DNA from: Fimbriimonadales bacterium
Lineage (GTDB): Bacteria > Armatimonadota > Fimbriimonadia > Fimbriimonadales > ATM1
Length of the DNA: 64,000 nt
NCBI GenBank assembly: GCA_035559795.1
Contig: DATMAR010000003.1
Span: forward strand, 124,001 to 188,000
Direction of reading: 5' to 3'
The notes below the pieces were generated by a model. The model did no database searches and had not been told where the DNA came from. It saw only the letters and a program-made list of their open reading frames with translations. Positions 1-9,239 of the stretch are shown here, one piece after another (the first letter of the stretch is position 1; every line of letters begins with the position of its first letter). Position numbers and translations under genes: made by a program.

Positions 1-13
1 CCTCGAAAAGCAT

Positions 14-835
14 TTGGTAGTTTGTTATTTAGGACCCGAAGGAAGCCTCAGCCACAGCGCGGCTTTGAAGCAGTTCGGAGATTCTGTCGAGTGCGTGGCA
101 TGCACAACGATAGAGGAAGCATTTCGCGCAGTCGAAAACGGAAAGGCGGATTACGCAGTTGCACCTGTGGAAAACTCGGTTTCTGGAATGGTGCCAGAGA
201 CTTTAGACATGTTTCCTCAAACGAATGTAAAAATTTGCGGGGAGGTTTATCTCCCTGTTTCTCACCATCTGCTCTCGCGTTCTCCTCAAAAGAAAATCAA
301 ACGTGTTTATGCTCAGCCGCAAACCATCGAGGAATGTCGTACATGGCTACGAACACATCTACCTCATGTGGAAATCATAGAGACTGCTTCCGTCCATCGT
401 GCATCGGAACATGCAACCAGAGAGCGCAACGCTGGTGCCATAGGTAATAAATTCGACGCAGAAAGGACAGGGCTTAGAGTGGTCGCTGAACATATCGAAG
501 ATAACCCTCATGGAAGAACGCGTTTCCTCGTAGTCGGTTATAACGAACCAGCCCCCACCGGAAACGACAAAACCTCGTTAATGTTCAATTTGAGAAATCG
601 CCCAGGAGAGTTGTATCGCGCCTTGGGAGCGTTCAACCGCCACAAAGTCAACATCATGGTGATCGAAAGCCGACCTGCTAAACGCGCATCATTCGAATAT
701 ATATTTTACGTAGACTGCGCAGGACACCACACCGACGAGCATTTATCCAAAGCCATCCAAAGCCTAAAAAAATATGCCTTAGAGTGTGTGGTTTTAGGGA
801 GTTATCCTATCGCACTCGACGCCGAATCGCCTTAA
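14..835 (+). CDS. pheA: Prephenate dehydratase, possibly 5'-truncated by the window
   Basis: Converts prephenate to phenylpyruvate in phenylalanine synthesis; a cytoplasmic enzyme. The N-terminus (CYLGPEGSLSHSA) is the family's start-of-domain motif, and DNPHGRTRFLVVG near residues 165-177 matches the conserved TRF segment. An ACT domain follows from about residue 190, with a GELYRAL segment and the ESRP motif that bind phenylalanine in the family, so feedback inhibition is expected. The visible start is TTG at base 14, but the frame is open to base 2 and no ribosome site is visible, so the true start may lie upstream. The length of 273 residues is normal for the monofunctional enzyme. Confidence 0.93.
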   Translation: MVVCYLGPEGSLSHSAALKQFGDSVECVACTTIEEAFRAVENGKADYAVAPVENSVSGMVPETLDMFPQTNVKICGEVYLPVSHHLLSRSPQKKIKRVYAQPQTIEECRTWLRTHLPHVEIIETASVHRASEHATRERNAGAIGNKFDAERTGLRVVAEHIEDNPHGRTRFLVVGYNEPAPTGNDKTSLMFNLRNRPGELYRALGAFNRHKVNIMVIESRPAKRASFEYIFYVDCAGHHTDEHLSKAIQSLKKYALECVVLGSYPIALDAESP

Positions 836-899
836 CCCGTCCTTCTTAAATGCATCGAATTCATGAGGTGTTACGTATACACTTTTAAGGAGGCAAACT

Positions 900-1313
900 A
901 TGAATTTCGCGCTACTCATTTTGCGTATCGCTCTCGGCGTTATCATGGTAGCTCACGGGGCACAAAAACTCGGATGGATCGCGGGGGGTGCCGGGTCCCT
1001 CGCCGGTACGGTCGAATTTTTCCAGAACACATGGAACATCCCCCCGTTTTTGACGTACTGCAATGTCGCGGCAGAGTTTTTAGGTGGTCTCGGTGTCCTT
1101 GTAGGGTTATTAGGAAGGATTGCAGCAGCGGCAGTTGCAATCAATATGATTGTCGCAATATTCGTTGAACACTGGCCGAAGTTTTTCAATTCCGAAGGGG
1201 GATTCGAATTTCCCATGAGCCTCTTTGCGATTGCCCTTGCATTACTGATTACTGGTATGGGTCAGTATTCGCTCGATGCAGTTATCGCAAAAGGAAAGAA
1301 ACAAGCGACGTAA
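900..1313 (+). CDS. DoxX family membrane protein
   Basis: Small membrane protein of the DoxX family (137 residues, usual length). It starts with a hydrophobic helix ending in the typical ALGVIMVAHGAQKLGW segment, and three more hydrophobic stretches follow (about residues 55-75, 75-95 and 105-125). Family members are linked to quinone/thiosulfate oxidation or redox stress, but the exact role here is unknown. The start is well supported by AAGGAGG six to seven bases before ATG at 900. It stands alone, between pheA and a molybdate-type binding protein. Confidence 0.85.
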   Translation: MNFALLILRIALGVIMVAHGAQKLGWIAGGAGSLAGTVEFFQNTWNIPPFLTYCNVAAEFLGGLGVLVGLLGRIAAAAVAINMIVAIFVEHWPKFFNSEGGFEFPMSLFAIALALLITGMGQYSLDAVIAKGKKQAT

Positions 1314-1434
1314 CAAAAACAGGTTTCAAGTCAATTTTCGTAGAAGAATACATTTCTAAAGTTTGGGAGTGTGAAAACTCCTTATTTAAAAAACTTTCTT
1401 TCTAATCTTCGCACATTGCGAAACTAACTTATTT

Positions 1435-2223
1435 ATGATCAAATTATATATAACGCGAGTCTTCGCCTTATGGGGAGTCGTGATGATTACTATCGGTTGT
1501 GCTTCAATAACCCATCACGAGCAAAATCCTATAGGAAATGATAAAAACATAGAAATAACGATTGCAGCGAATACCGACTTATCGAACGTTCTTAAACGAT
1601 TGTCCAAGGAATACGAAGCAGAAAATAAAAAGGTAAAAGTGCATCTCGTATTTGCGGCGAGCGGTGATTTACGGAACCGAGCGAAAAGCGATGCTCCCTT
1701 CGATGCACTCATTGTGGCTTCTCCTGAATATTTGCGCGATTTAAAGATCGTTGGAAAACCAGTCGCTCTGGCATATGGAAGATTGGCAATCTACGGAGAT
1801 AACCCCCCCGCTTCTCTCGACGAATTGGAAGATTTTCGAGGAACTTTGCTCATCGCGAATCCCGAAACTTCTCCCTACGGAGAATTGGCTGAAAAGTTGC
1901 TAAAAGCGAAACTTTGGTACGAAAAAATAAAAAAGCGAATCATTCTTGCAAACAATGTGCGGGATGCGAAACTCGAAGTAGACCAAGGAAAAGCGAGCCT
2001 CGGTTTGATAAGCCTCACGCAAGCGTTGGAAGGACAGAAAAACTATTCCCTCATCGAAACTCCTTTGCGAATCACGATAACCGGTGTCGCATTGAAGACA
2101 GGCGAAGGAGAAGCGTTTTTGAAATGGCTGACGCAGCCAAAACAACAAGGTGTCTTCACGCAATACGGCTTAAGCCCTGCGCATATTGCCGAAGTGCATC
2201 GCCCGAAAGGAATCGTCAAGTAA
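1435..2223 (+). CDS. modA: ModA-like molybdate/tungstate-binding lipoprotein
   Basis: Extracytoplasmic binding protein of the ModA type. The first 22 residues form a lipoprotein signal ending in TIGC, so Cys22 should be lipidated. The mature part shows the ModA order: IEITIAANTDLSNVLKRL, then FAASGDLRNRAKSDAPFDAL (the oxyanion-binding Ser region), then Y-G-R-L-A-I, then NPETSPYGELAEKLL. The length of 262 residues is typical. No modB or modC lies next to it, so the permease and ATPase must be elsewhere, or the ligand differs. Molybdate itself is inferred from family resemblance. Confidence 0.78.
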   Translation: MIKLYITRVFALWGVVMITIGCASITHHEQNPIGNDKNIEITIAANTDLSNVLKRLSKEYEAENKKVKVHLVFAASGDLRNRAKSDAPFDALIVASPEYLRDLKIVGKPVALAYGRLAIYGDNPPASLDELEDFRGTLLIANPETSPYGELAEKLLKAKLWYEKIKKRIILANNVRDAKLEVDQGKASLGLISLTQALEGQKNYSLIETPLRITITGVALKTGEGEAFLKWLTQPKQQGVFTQYGLSPAHIAEVHRPKGIVK

Positions 2224-2242
2224 GCCTTGCTCGGCTTTTTTA
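2222..2242 (+). terminator. Intrinsic terminator after modA
   Basis: AAGCC and GGCTT form a short stem with a six-base loop, followed directly by a run of T. It overlaps the modA stop codon. A second arm (GCCGAGAGCAAAGC) just downstream could extend the structure. Confidence 0.55.
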
Positions 2243-2375
2243 TTGCCGAGAGCAAAGCATACGAAAAATGAAAAGTGATGGATTACTGTCTGCCGTATCA
2301 CTTTCAGAGCATTTTTTTCGCAAATTATAGGGGAAATTCGACAACGACGCGAGAGCAAACGGGTAGAACATTCAC

Positions 2376-3740
2376 ATGTTCGGTTTACTATTATTGTCTT
2401 GGAGCACATTGCAGCAAAGCGACGCATTGGAGCACGTTTATCGAGCTCACGAGTCACTCAACGAATGTGCCATTCGAGTTGCCGTAGAGGCAAAATCCGA
2501 TGTCGGTTCGACTTCTTTCGAATACGAAATATGGAGAGCAGCGGAGGGCAAATTTCGCATCGATCTGAACACACCCGCAGAGGAAGGAACAATAAAACTA
2601 ACGATTTTAGGGGATGCGAATCGCGTTTTCGTTTATTCACCCAAAGACAATCAATATAACGAATCAGCGAGGAAAACGAACGACGACGTGATGAGTCATG
2701 TAAGTCTACTTTTAGGGGGGGCGGACCCATTTATGGAAGTGTATCTCGAACCGAAACGAGGTTTGAAAAAGTTCTTGGGAAATTTCATCGGAGTGAAACC
2801 GTTTCGAGTTTCCGAAGAGAAAGAGGATGAACAGGTTTTCGTCACGGAAAGCGAACGTTCCGAGAGAGAATTGAAACTACTCTTGCGAACGGATGCAAAG
2901 ACTCATCTTCTGAAAAGTTTCGAACTCGAAGTCGGAAAAAACTTAGGGGCGAAATGGACAGTTTCCCCGAATTCCGTGCCTACGGGAGAGGCGTTGCAGT
3001 TCGAAATTCCGAAAGATGCAAAACGTATCGAGGCTAAAAACGAACCGACGAAAATAGAAGTCGGACCACAACCCATCAAGATAGAATCCGAAGAAGCACG
3101 CGCGGTAATCGACCGCTCTCGAAAAGCCTACGAAGGAATGAAAAGTGTATATTTTCATTCTCTTGCGAAATTGACGAGTGAAGGAAACACACAAACACGT
3201 CTTACGAATTGCTGGTGGGAAAAAGGGGGGCGACTTCGCTATGCTGTCTCCATTCAAAACTCTAACCGTTCTTTCGAAGCGTTTTACGATAATAAAACGC
3301 TCACCGCTTACTATCGCACGCGAAAACAAGCATACAAAGGTAACGTTTCCAGGAAAGGATTGATGAGCAAATTAGATTCCGTAGATGCGGAATTCGAGCC
3401 TCTCGTGATTTCCCTGATCAAAGGCGAAAACTATTGGGAACGCTTCGAATCTCCCGGTGCAGTGCTTCGATTGCTACCCGAATCCGTAAGCATCGGCAAC
3501 GAGGTTTGCAATGTCATCGAAGCAAAAACCACGGAATCTTTCAAGGCTTTGATTTATATTCGGGAGAAAGATGGACTCATTTTGCGTATTGACAGAAATT
3601 TGGAAGTCGGAAAAGTCGTTCCTTATCAGGAGACGGTCACTTACGAATATAAATATATCAATAAGCCGATTCCTTCGAGTGCATGGAAAATGGACATTCC
3701 GAAGGGAATCAAGGTATCGGAGTTTCCCAAGAAGCGGTAG
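2376..3740 (+). CDS. Secreted protein with two LolA-like domains
   Basis: Unassigned 454-residue protein. A short hydrophobic start (MFGLLLLSWS) may be an export signal. Two consecutive regions look like LolA/LppX-fold (DUF2092-type) beta-sheet domains. The first, about residues 20-235, opens with a helix and then strands such as FEYEIWRAAEGKFRIDLNTP. The second, about 255-450, repeats the pattern: a helix (EEARAVIDRSRKAYEGMKSV), then GGRLRYAVS, then a C-terminal PSSAWKMDIPKG-like ending. Such folds carry lipids or lipoproteins through the periplasm, but that role is inference. A single-domain relative lies at 18102-18827. No clear ribosome site was seen at the chosen start. Confidence 0.6.
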   Translation: MFGLLLLSWSTLQQSDALEHVYRAHESLNECAIRVAVEAKSDVGSTSFEYEIWRAAEGKFRIDLNTPAEEGTIKLTILGDANRVFVYSPKDNQYNESARKTNDDVMSHVSLLLGGADPFMEVYLEPKRGLKKFLGNFIGVKPFRVSEEKEDEQVFVTESERSERELKLLLRTDAKTHLLKSFELEVGKNLGAKWTVSPNSVPTGEALQFEIPKDAKRIEAKNEPTKIEVGPQPIKIESEEARAVIDRSRKAYEGMKSVYFHSLAKLTSEGNTQTRLTNCWWEKGGRLRYAVSIQNSNRSFEAFYDNKTLTAYYRTRKQAYKGNVSRKGLMSKLDSVDAEFEPLVISLIKGENYWERFESPGAVLRLLPESVSIGNEVCNVIEAKTTESFKALIYIREKDGLILRIDRNLEVGKVVPYQETVTYEYKYINKPIPSSAWKMDIPKGIKVSEFPKKR

Positions 3741-3754
3741 AGTATTTTTTATGA

Positions 3755-3794
3755 CCTCTTCCTTAAAGGTTCCCCCTGCTTCGCAAGGGGAACT
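3755..3794. repeat. REP-like hairpin family B, copy 1
   Basis: Intergenic hairpin: GGTTCCCC and GGGGAACT arms around TGCTTCGCA, preceded by CCTCTTCCTTAAA. The same unit recurs near 36968, 51617 and 51736. It lies just downstream of the LolA-like gene and before the convergent argS 3' end. Confidence 0.7.
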
Positions 3795-3869
3795 AGAGTT
3801 GTTATATTGCTAACAATAGAATTTATTATTAGCGATAGAATTTTTGTAAAGGCGTCTTTATCGCGCGAT

Positions 3870-5519
3870 TCACATCTTTTCAGGTGCACTGATTCCTAAA
3901 AGATGAAAAGTAGCTCGCAATGCGTGGCGAGTCGCCACACAAAGTGCTAAGCGCGCTTTCGTGGTATCGAGGTCGCTCGGATTGATCACTCTGCATTTGT
4001 CATAAAAATTGTGATAATCGCGCGCTAATTCCAGAGCATAAGTCGTCAAGCGGTGAACGCCTCTATCTTGCACGCAACGTTCGATTTCATAGGGCAAATC
4101 CCAAATTCTTTTAACCAATTTGCGTTCTGCTTCGTGAGTTAATTCCTTCAGAGCCTTCGGGTCGGGAGCAAAGCCCGCTTCACGTGCCTTCGCCAACACA
4201 GAACAAATACGCGCATGCGCATACTGCACGTAATAAACAGGATTTCTTTCGCTATGCTCTGCCGCGAGGTCCAAATCGAAATCCATATGCGCATCGTGAG
4301 AACGCATGAGATAGAAGAACCGTGCCACGTCAACACCTACATTTTCAATCAATTCTCTTAAAGGCACTAAATCTCCCGAGCGTTTCGACATGGGAACGAT
4401 AAGGCCATCTTTCAAGAAGCGCACCATTTGGGTGATGATAATTTCTAAACGATCTGCGCAATAACCGAGCGCTTGCACTGCCGCTTTCGTTCTGGCGATA
4501 TACCCATGATGGTCAGCCCCCCAAACATTGATCAAATGATCGAACCCGCGGTCGAATTTATTTTTATGATAAGCAACGTCGCTCGCGATGTATGTTTTTT
4601 GACCATCCGCTCGAACCAACACTCGGTCTTTATCGTCTCCGAAAGCAGTGCTTTTCAGCCATAGCGCTCCTTCCTTCTCGTAGGCATATCCGCGTTGCTT
4701 GAGAAGTTCGATTGCTCTATCCACTTCACCACTATCATAAAGTTGCTGTTCGCTGAACCATGTGTCGAATTTCACTCCGAAATCTTCTAAGTCCTTTTTT
4801 TGTTGTTCCAACATCAGGTTCTGGCTAACGGGCTGCCAAAATTCTAAACCTTCCTTGGCTTTATCGTCACCATATAGTTGACGAATTTTTTTAGCCAAGT
4901 CATCTACATATTCGCCTCGATATCCTTCTTTCGGAAACTCTGCGGGCAACCCGAGTAATTCACAATATCTCGCTTTCACGCTCAATGCAAAGAGTTGCAT
5001 TTGTAAAGAATTCGTGCTGTCGTTTACGTAGAACTCTCGGGAGACCTTCTCCCCATAAGCCTCTAAGACTCTACAAAGCGTCTCTCCGTATGCCGCCCCC
5101 CTACCATGCCCGCAATGAATTGGTCCATTCGGGTTGACGCTTACATATTCCACCAAAATCTTTTTCGGGTGTTCTTTCTGTATGCGTCCGATACCCTCCT
5201 CGGTTTCATATGCTTTAGCCCCCCATTTTGCGAAATAAGCATCCGTTAGGCGTAAATTGATGAACCCAGGTCCTGCAACTGTCGCTGAGGCGATTTCAGG
5301 GTCTTTTTGTACTTCTGAGACTAAAGTTTCGGCAATCTCTTGCGGAGGTTTCTTTGCAATTCGCGATGCAGACAAGGCGAAATTCGTCGCAAAATCGCCG
5401 AACTCCGGCTGCGCAGGTTCGCTAATCTCGACGGAATAATCCCCATCAGGAAGTCGTTTCTCGGAAATAAGCCGAGTAACTGCCTGCTTTAATCGCGTTT
5501 CGAGGTCTTTGCGAATCAT
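3870..5519 (-). CDS. argS: Arginyl-tRNA synthetase
   Basis: Class I aminoacyl-tRNA synthetase charging tRNA-Arg in the cytoplasm. At 549 residues it has the usual length. The N-terminal Add-1 domain is present (DGDYSVEISEPAQPEFGDFA). The HIGH-type motif is HCGHGRG within VNPNGPIHCGHGRGAAYG, and the second signature reads PMSKRSGD. The C-terminal anticodon-binding domain with the conserved YVQYAHARICSVL segment follows. The start at ATG 5519 (MIRKDLETRL) gives a normal N-terminus. It is divergent from the arginase gene at 5620. Confidence 0.96.
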   Translation of the reverse strand: MIRKDLETRLKQAVTRLISEKRLPDGDYSVEISEPAQPEFGDFATNFALSASRIAKKPPQEIAETLVSEVQKDPEIASATVAGPGFINLRLTDAYFAKWGAKAYETEEGIGRIQKEHPKKILVEYVSVNPNGPIHCGHGRGAAYGETLCRVLEAYGEKVSREFYVNDSTNSLQMQLFALSVKARYCELLGLPAEFPKEGYRGEYVDDLAKKIRQLYGDDKAKEGLEFWQPVSQNLMLEQQKKDLEDFGVKFDTWFSEQQLYDSGEVDRAIELLKQRGYAYEKEGALWLKSTAFGDDKDRVLVRADGQKTYIASDVAYHKNKFDRGFDHLINVWGADHHGYIARTKAAVQALGYCADRLEIIITQMVRFLKDGLIVPMSKRSGDLVPLRELIENVGVDVARFFYLMRSHDAHMDFDLDLAAEHSERNPVYYVQYAHARICSVLAKAREAGFAPDPKALKELTHEAERKLVKRIWDLPYEIERCVQDRGVHRLTTYALELARDYHNFYDKCRVINPSDLDTTKARLALCVATRHALRATFHLLGISAPEKM

Positions 5520-5619
5520 TATCGTGTCGAAAATAAAAAGTCTTTTTTATCGAGATTAGTGGCTTTTTCATCCTACCTCTTCGCAATAAAAAAGTTCACC
5601 GAAGTAGAATTGACCAGTC

Positions 5620-6606
5620 ATGTCGAACGGAAAACGAGTTTCGATTATCGGAGTGCCATTCGGTCTTGGAGGTAAACGACTCGGAGCGAGTTTGGGTCCC
5701 GCTGCCTTACGCTTCGCGGGCATGCAAAGACAATTAGAGCGGCTCGTTCCTGTTGTTCACGACCGTGGGGATGTCGAAGTCCCGCGTTCGGTCGAGCCTC
5801 AGCAACGCGGAGAAGGCATCGGTTATTTCGAAGCCGTTTTTACGAACTTAGTAGAAACGAGAAAAACGGTAATGCAGTGTCTGCAAGATGGGGACATTCC
5901 TCTTATGTTAGGAGGTGACCACAGTTTAGCGATTGCATCTATTTCCAGCGCGTTGGAATATTTCGATAGGCGATTAGGAGTTCTTTGGATCGATGCGCAT
6001 GCCGATTTGAACACACCCGATACCTCGCCGAGCATGGACTTACACGGAATGCCATTGGCTGCTCTTTGCGGATTGCCATGCGGAACATGCAAGCCACCCT
6101 CTCAAGAACAATGGGAAAAACTACTCGAGGCAATGGTGCCGGAAAAACGCTTACAGCACAGCAATATCGTGTGGATAGGTTTGCGCGACGTTGACCCTGG
6201 AGAAAGAGAAAGAATACTTTCTTGGGAGCCGGAGCAAGCGGTGACGATGCATGAAATAGACCGCTATGGGATTGCTTCGATGGTGCGTCACGCCGTTCGA
6301 GTTTTGAGTTACGTAAATGTTTCGAAACTTTGGGTGAGTTTAGATGTGGATGTTCTCGACCCTCTCGTAGCTCCTGGAACAGGCACGGGAGTTAGGGGGG
6401 GGCTAAATTATCGCGAAGCGCATTTGCTCGCGGAATTATTGTACGATTCGCTTTCTGCTTACGATGCGCCTTTCGAATTGGCAGGGATAGATGTTACAGA
6501 GGTGAACCCTGTTATGGACAGAGAAAACGAAACCGCCTCGATGGCTGTGGAATGGGTTACGTCTCTTTTCGGAAAGCGAATCATGCCGAATTGGCCAAGA
6601 AGATAA
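5620..6606 (+). CDS. rocF: Arginase (ureohydrolase family)
   Basis: Hydrolyses arginine to ornithine and urea, using two manganese ions. The metal-binding motifs of the family are in order: GGDHSLAIASI, WIDAHADLNTP and SLDVDVLDPLVAPGTGTG. The arginase-type N-terminus (SIIGVPFGLGGKRLGASLGP) favours arginase over agmatinase. At 328 residues it is slightly longer than the usual 300. It sits head to head with argS, 100 bases between start codons, so arginine charging and arginine breakdown diverge from one short region. It ends 5 bases before the next convergent gene. Confidence 0.88.
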   Translation: MSNGKRVSIIGVPFGLGGKRLGASLGPAALRFAGMQRQLERLVPVVHDRGDVEVPRSVEPQQRGEGIGYFEAVFTNLVETRKTVMQCLQDGDIPLMLGGDHSLAIASISSALEYFDRRLGVLWIDAHADLNTPDTSPSMDLHGMPLAALCGLPCGTCKPPSQEQWEKLLEAMVPEKRLQHSNIVWIGLRDVDPGERERILSWEPEQAVTMHEIDRYGIASMVRHAVRVLSYVNVSKLWVSLDVDVLDPLVAPGTGTGVRGGLNYREAHLLAELLYDSLSAYDAPFELAGIDVTEVNPVMDRENETASMAVEWVTSLFGKRIMPNWPRR

Positions 6607-6611
6607 AGGCT

Positions 6612-7952
6612 TCAGACAACGACTTTTTCTTTATACTTTTTCCAACTCCAAACGAGATACCCTAATTCTAAAGCGACAGACAAAGTATAAATCCAAGTCG
6701 CCGTATAAACGTTCATTATTCCGGCGAAAACTGCAATCACCGTTAGAACGAATATACTGCCGACATAAATCCCCATAGAAATCATGAGTGTAATCGTCCG
6801 CCTCACTGCTGAAAGTTGCCCCTTATAAAACGATTGCATTGCGCTAATAAGCGGTATCGCAACTGCAAGAGGCAAAGCTCTTGACACGATTTCTCCGACA
6901 TGGGGAGTAACACCCAATCCCTCACGAATAACCCAATCCGACAGGAACGGAACGAGCAACACTAAAAGCAACGCAGAACTCACGATTCCGACAGAAAAGC
7001 AAAAAGTTTTTAAGGCGCGTTCCGTTAGAGAATTTTTCTGCAGTGCAATGATAGCCTCGGGCAGTGCCATCCCCGGAGCACGGAAAAAGAACATCAACTG
7101 CATTAAAATCTCCCAAGCCGCAAGCGAAACCACAGGGTTTGCCCCCACCGCGAGCCCACGAAAGAAAATCGGTCTTGCAAGAAGCCAAAACACTACCGAA
7201 AAGGAAAGAGGAATATGGAATTTCAATAAACTTCTCATATCGAGGGGGGGTGGCTTATCTTCTTCGTTATCGGCATCCTCTCGAACGAGTATGGAATGAA
7301 TCACAGGTCTCGCGACCCAATGCACATAGCAGGCTTCCGCGATGACTCCAGAAACGAGTGCGAAAGCCGCAACGACTGCTCCCGAAAACTGCTTTGTAGA
7401 ATAAAGCATCCCTGCAACCACAACGATGGATAACAGCCGAACGACAGTTCCCTTCCCAATGGGTGATGTGTAACCGTAACGGATAAGAACTCCCTGCTTA
7501 AATCGTCTCCAAGCAATCGCTGCACTCCAGGGAATCATGATGATTAAGCCGAGCCTTCCCGCATCAGCGACTTCGAATGGCGATTTCAGCAATCGAATCG
7601 TAATGAAATCGTAAAGAGGAGTAAACGCGACAACAATTCCCACGAGGGTGACCAAAATCATGATCTTCGTCACGAAACTTCGAAGCACGAGCAAATGTTG
7701 TTTATTGAGGGCTAACGCGGTAGCAGTAGGAAGTAAACCGATAACAGGCGCTTCGATCCAGAAAGAGATCGTCATGAAAAGGTTGATAGCAGCCAACGAG
7801 ACGTCGCTTTCTGGCAGACGCGCTACGAACACCGTAGTGGCTGGACTCTCCAAAGCCATCAAAAGCCATGAGGCTGCTAAGGGCAGGAAGAACCAAAGAA
7901 TTGCGGTTTGACTGAGGATGGCGGTGGAGTTTTTCGACGCGGTTACTGCCAC
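6612..7952 (-). CDS. MATE/ANK-like multidrug-oligosaccharidyl-lipid/polysaccharide exporter superfamily protein
   Basis: Integral membrane protein of 446 residues with about twelve hydrophobic helices and no large soluble domain. The pattern (FFLPLAASWLLMALESPATT early, and paired six-helix halves) fits the MATE/MOP flippase superfamily. The motif AWRRFKQGVLIRYGYT recalls the ANK (progressive ankylosis) branch. The substrate is unknown. The gene stands alone, convergent with arginase and divergent from the tRNA pair. Family assignment is moderate. Confidence 0.6.
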   Translation of the reverse strand: MAVTASKNSTAILSQTAILWFFLPLAASWLLMALESPATTVFVARLPESDVSLAAINLFMTISFWIEAPVIGLLPTATALALNKQHLLVLRSFVTKIMILVTLVGIVVAFTPLYDFITIRLLKSPFEVADAGRLGLIIMIPWSAAIAWRRFKQGVLIRYGYTSPIGKGTVVRLLSIVVVAGMLYSTKQFSGAVVAAFALVSGVIAEACYVHWVARPVIHSILVREDADNEEDKPPPLDMRSLLKFHIPLSFSVVFWLLARPIFFRGLAVGANPVVSLAAWEILMQLMFFFRAPGMALPEAIIALQKNSLTERALKTFCFSVGIVSSALLLVLLVPFLSDWVIREGLGVTPHVGEIVSRALPLAVAIPLISAMQSFYKGQLSAVRRTITLMISMGIYVGSIFVLTVIAVFAGIMNVYTATWIYTLSVALELGYLVWSWKKYKEKVVV

Positions 7953-8035
7953 GTGTTTGATTGTAGCAACATGAAGGTAGCAAAGGTTTTTCGCGCTCTG
8001 TCGTTACTGCTATAATCAAATGCCAGTGAGGTTGC

Positions 8036-8113
8036 GCGGGCGTAGCTCAGTTCGGTTAGAGCGCCGGCCTGTCACGCCGGAGGTCGCGGGTTCAAGTCCC
8101 GTCGTCCGCGCCA
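8036..8113 (+). tRNA. tRNA-Asp (anticodon GTC)
   Basis: Complete cloverleaf. The acceptor stem GCGGGCG pairs with CGTCCGC, and the anticodon stem CCGGC/GCCGG encloses loop CTGTCAC with anticodon GTC. The T arm is GCGGGTTCAAGTCCCGT, and the discriminator G is followed by an encoded CCA. It lies 19 bases before tRNA-Phe. Confidence 0.97.
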
Positions 8114-8131
8114 TTTTTGCCGCACGGTTCT

Positions 8132-8207
<76 letters not shown>

Positions 8208-8352
8208 CTTGCCCCATATTCGAAACCCGGCTTTTTTTGAATTCAAAAAGTCGTCTTTTTATATCAATTTTCTTAGTAGTTTATTTCCTGATAGTTCGTC
8301 GCGGGATAACCACGCAACATGCTTTTGGGCAGGCAAACTATAATCCATCATC

Positions 8353-9144
8353 GTGGATTTGGGAATCGAAGGAAAAACTGCGCTCGTTGCGGCTGCGTCG
8401 AGGGGTATAGGTTTTGCAGTCGCACAGTCGCTCTTACGCGAAGGTTGCAAAGTCTCGATATGTGGGAGAACCGAAGAATCCGTCGCTAAAGCACACGGAG
8501 ATTTGGTAGCGGAGTTCGATGCAAATCGCGTCCGAGCATTTCGTTGTGATATTCGAAATCGCCAAGAACTACAGGAATGGGTTGCCTTAACACGAGAAGC
8601 ATTAGGACCCATCGAAATCTTGGTGACGAATACCGGTGGTCCTGCCGCAGGGCATTTGGACGAAATTTCAGAAGAACAGTGGCTCGCAGGGTTTCAATCT
8701 ACGGTATTGAATGTAATTCGTTTATCGGAAATGACAATTCCCGACATGATTTCGCGAAGGTGGGGGCGAGTCGTTCATCTCACTTCCCTCGTTGCTTTCC
8801 AACCCAATGATTTGCTCCCCATCTCCACCATTTTGCGTGCTGGTTTGCGCGGTTTGACCCGATTGCAATCGAATTTGTACGCAAAACACGGCATTACGGT
8901 AAATGCAGTGCTTCCCGGACACACTTTAACAGAACGACAGAAACACATCGCGCAAGTTTGGTCAGGAAAAACAGGGTTGCCGGTCGAGAAATATTTCGAA
9001 CAAATAGCAAGTGAAATCCCGATAGGACGTCTTGCAGTGCCCTCGGAAATTGGCGATGTGGTTGCGTTTATTTGTTCGACACAGGCGTCGTACGTAACTG
9101 GGGTGAGCCTTCTCGTTGATGGAGGGGCTGCCCAAGTCATATAA
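8353..9144 (+). CDS. SDR-family oxidoreductase lacking the classical catalytic Tyr-Lys
   Basis: Rossmann-fold short-chain dehydrogenase-like protein of 263 residues, starting at GTG. The NAD(P) site AAASRGIGFAVA is intact, GRTEESV follows beta-2, and TNTGGPAAG replaces NNAG. The catalytic region reads LTSLVAFQPNDLLPISTILRAG: the Ser is kept, but where YxxxK is expected the sequence reads S/T-xxx-R followed by AGLRGL. This matches a known SDR subgroup annotated as beta-ketoacyl reductase-like but without the canonical Tyr. Substrate unknown. The C-terminal YVTGVSLLVDGG is typical of the family. Confidence 0.82.
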   Translation: MDLGIEGKTALVAAASRGIGFAVAQSLLREGCKVSICGRTEESVAKAHGDLVAEFDANRVRAFRCDIRNRQELQEWVALTREALGPIEILVTNTGGPAAGHLDEISEEQWLAGFQSTVLNVIRLSEMTIPDMISRRWGRVVHLTSLVAFQPNDLLPISTILRAGLRGLTRLQSNLYAKHGITVNAVLPGHTLTERQKHIAQVWSGKTGLPVEKYFEQIASEIPIGRLAVPSEIGDVVAFICSTQASYVTGVSLLVDGGAAQVI

Positions 9145-9239
9145 TTTTTTTTAAAACATCGGAATTACAAAAAAGCACGTTATACTGAGGTATGGCATTG
9201 TTTCCATTTGAACCAAGCGAAAAAAGGAGGACGATGACA

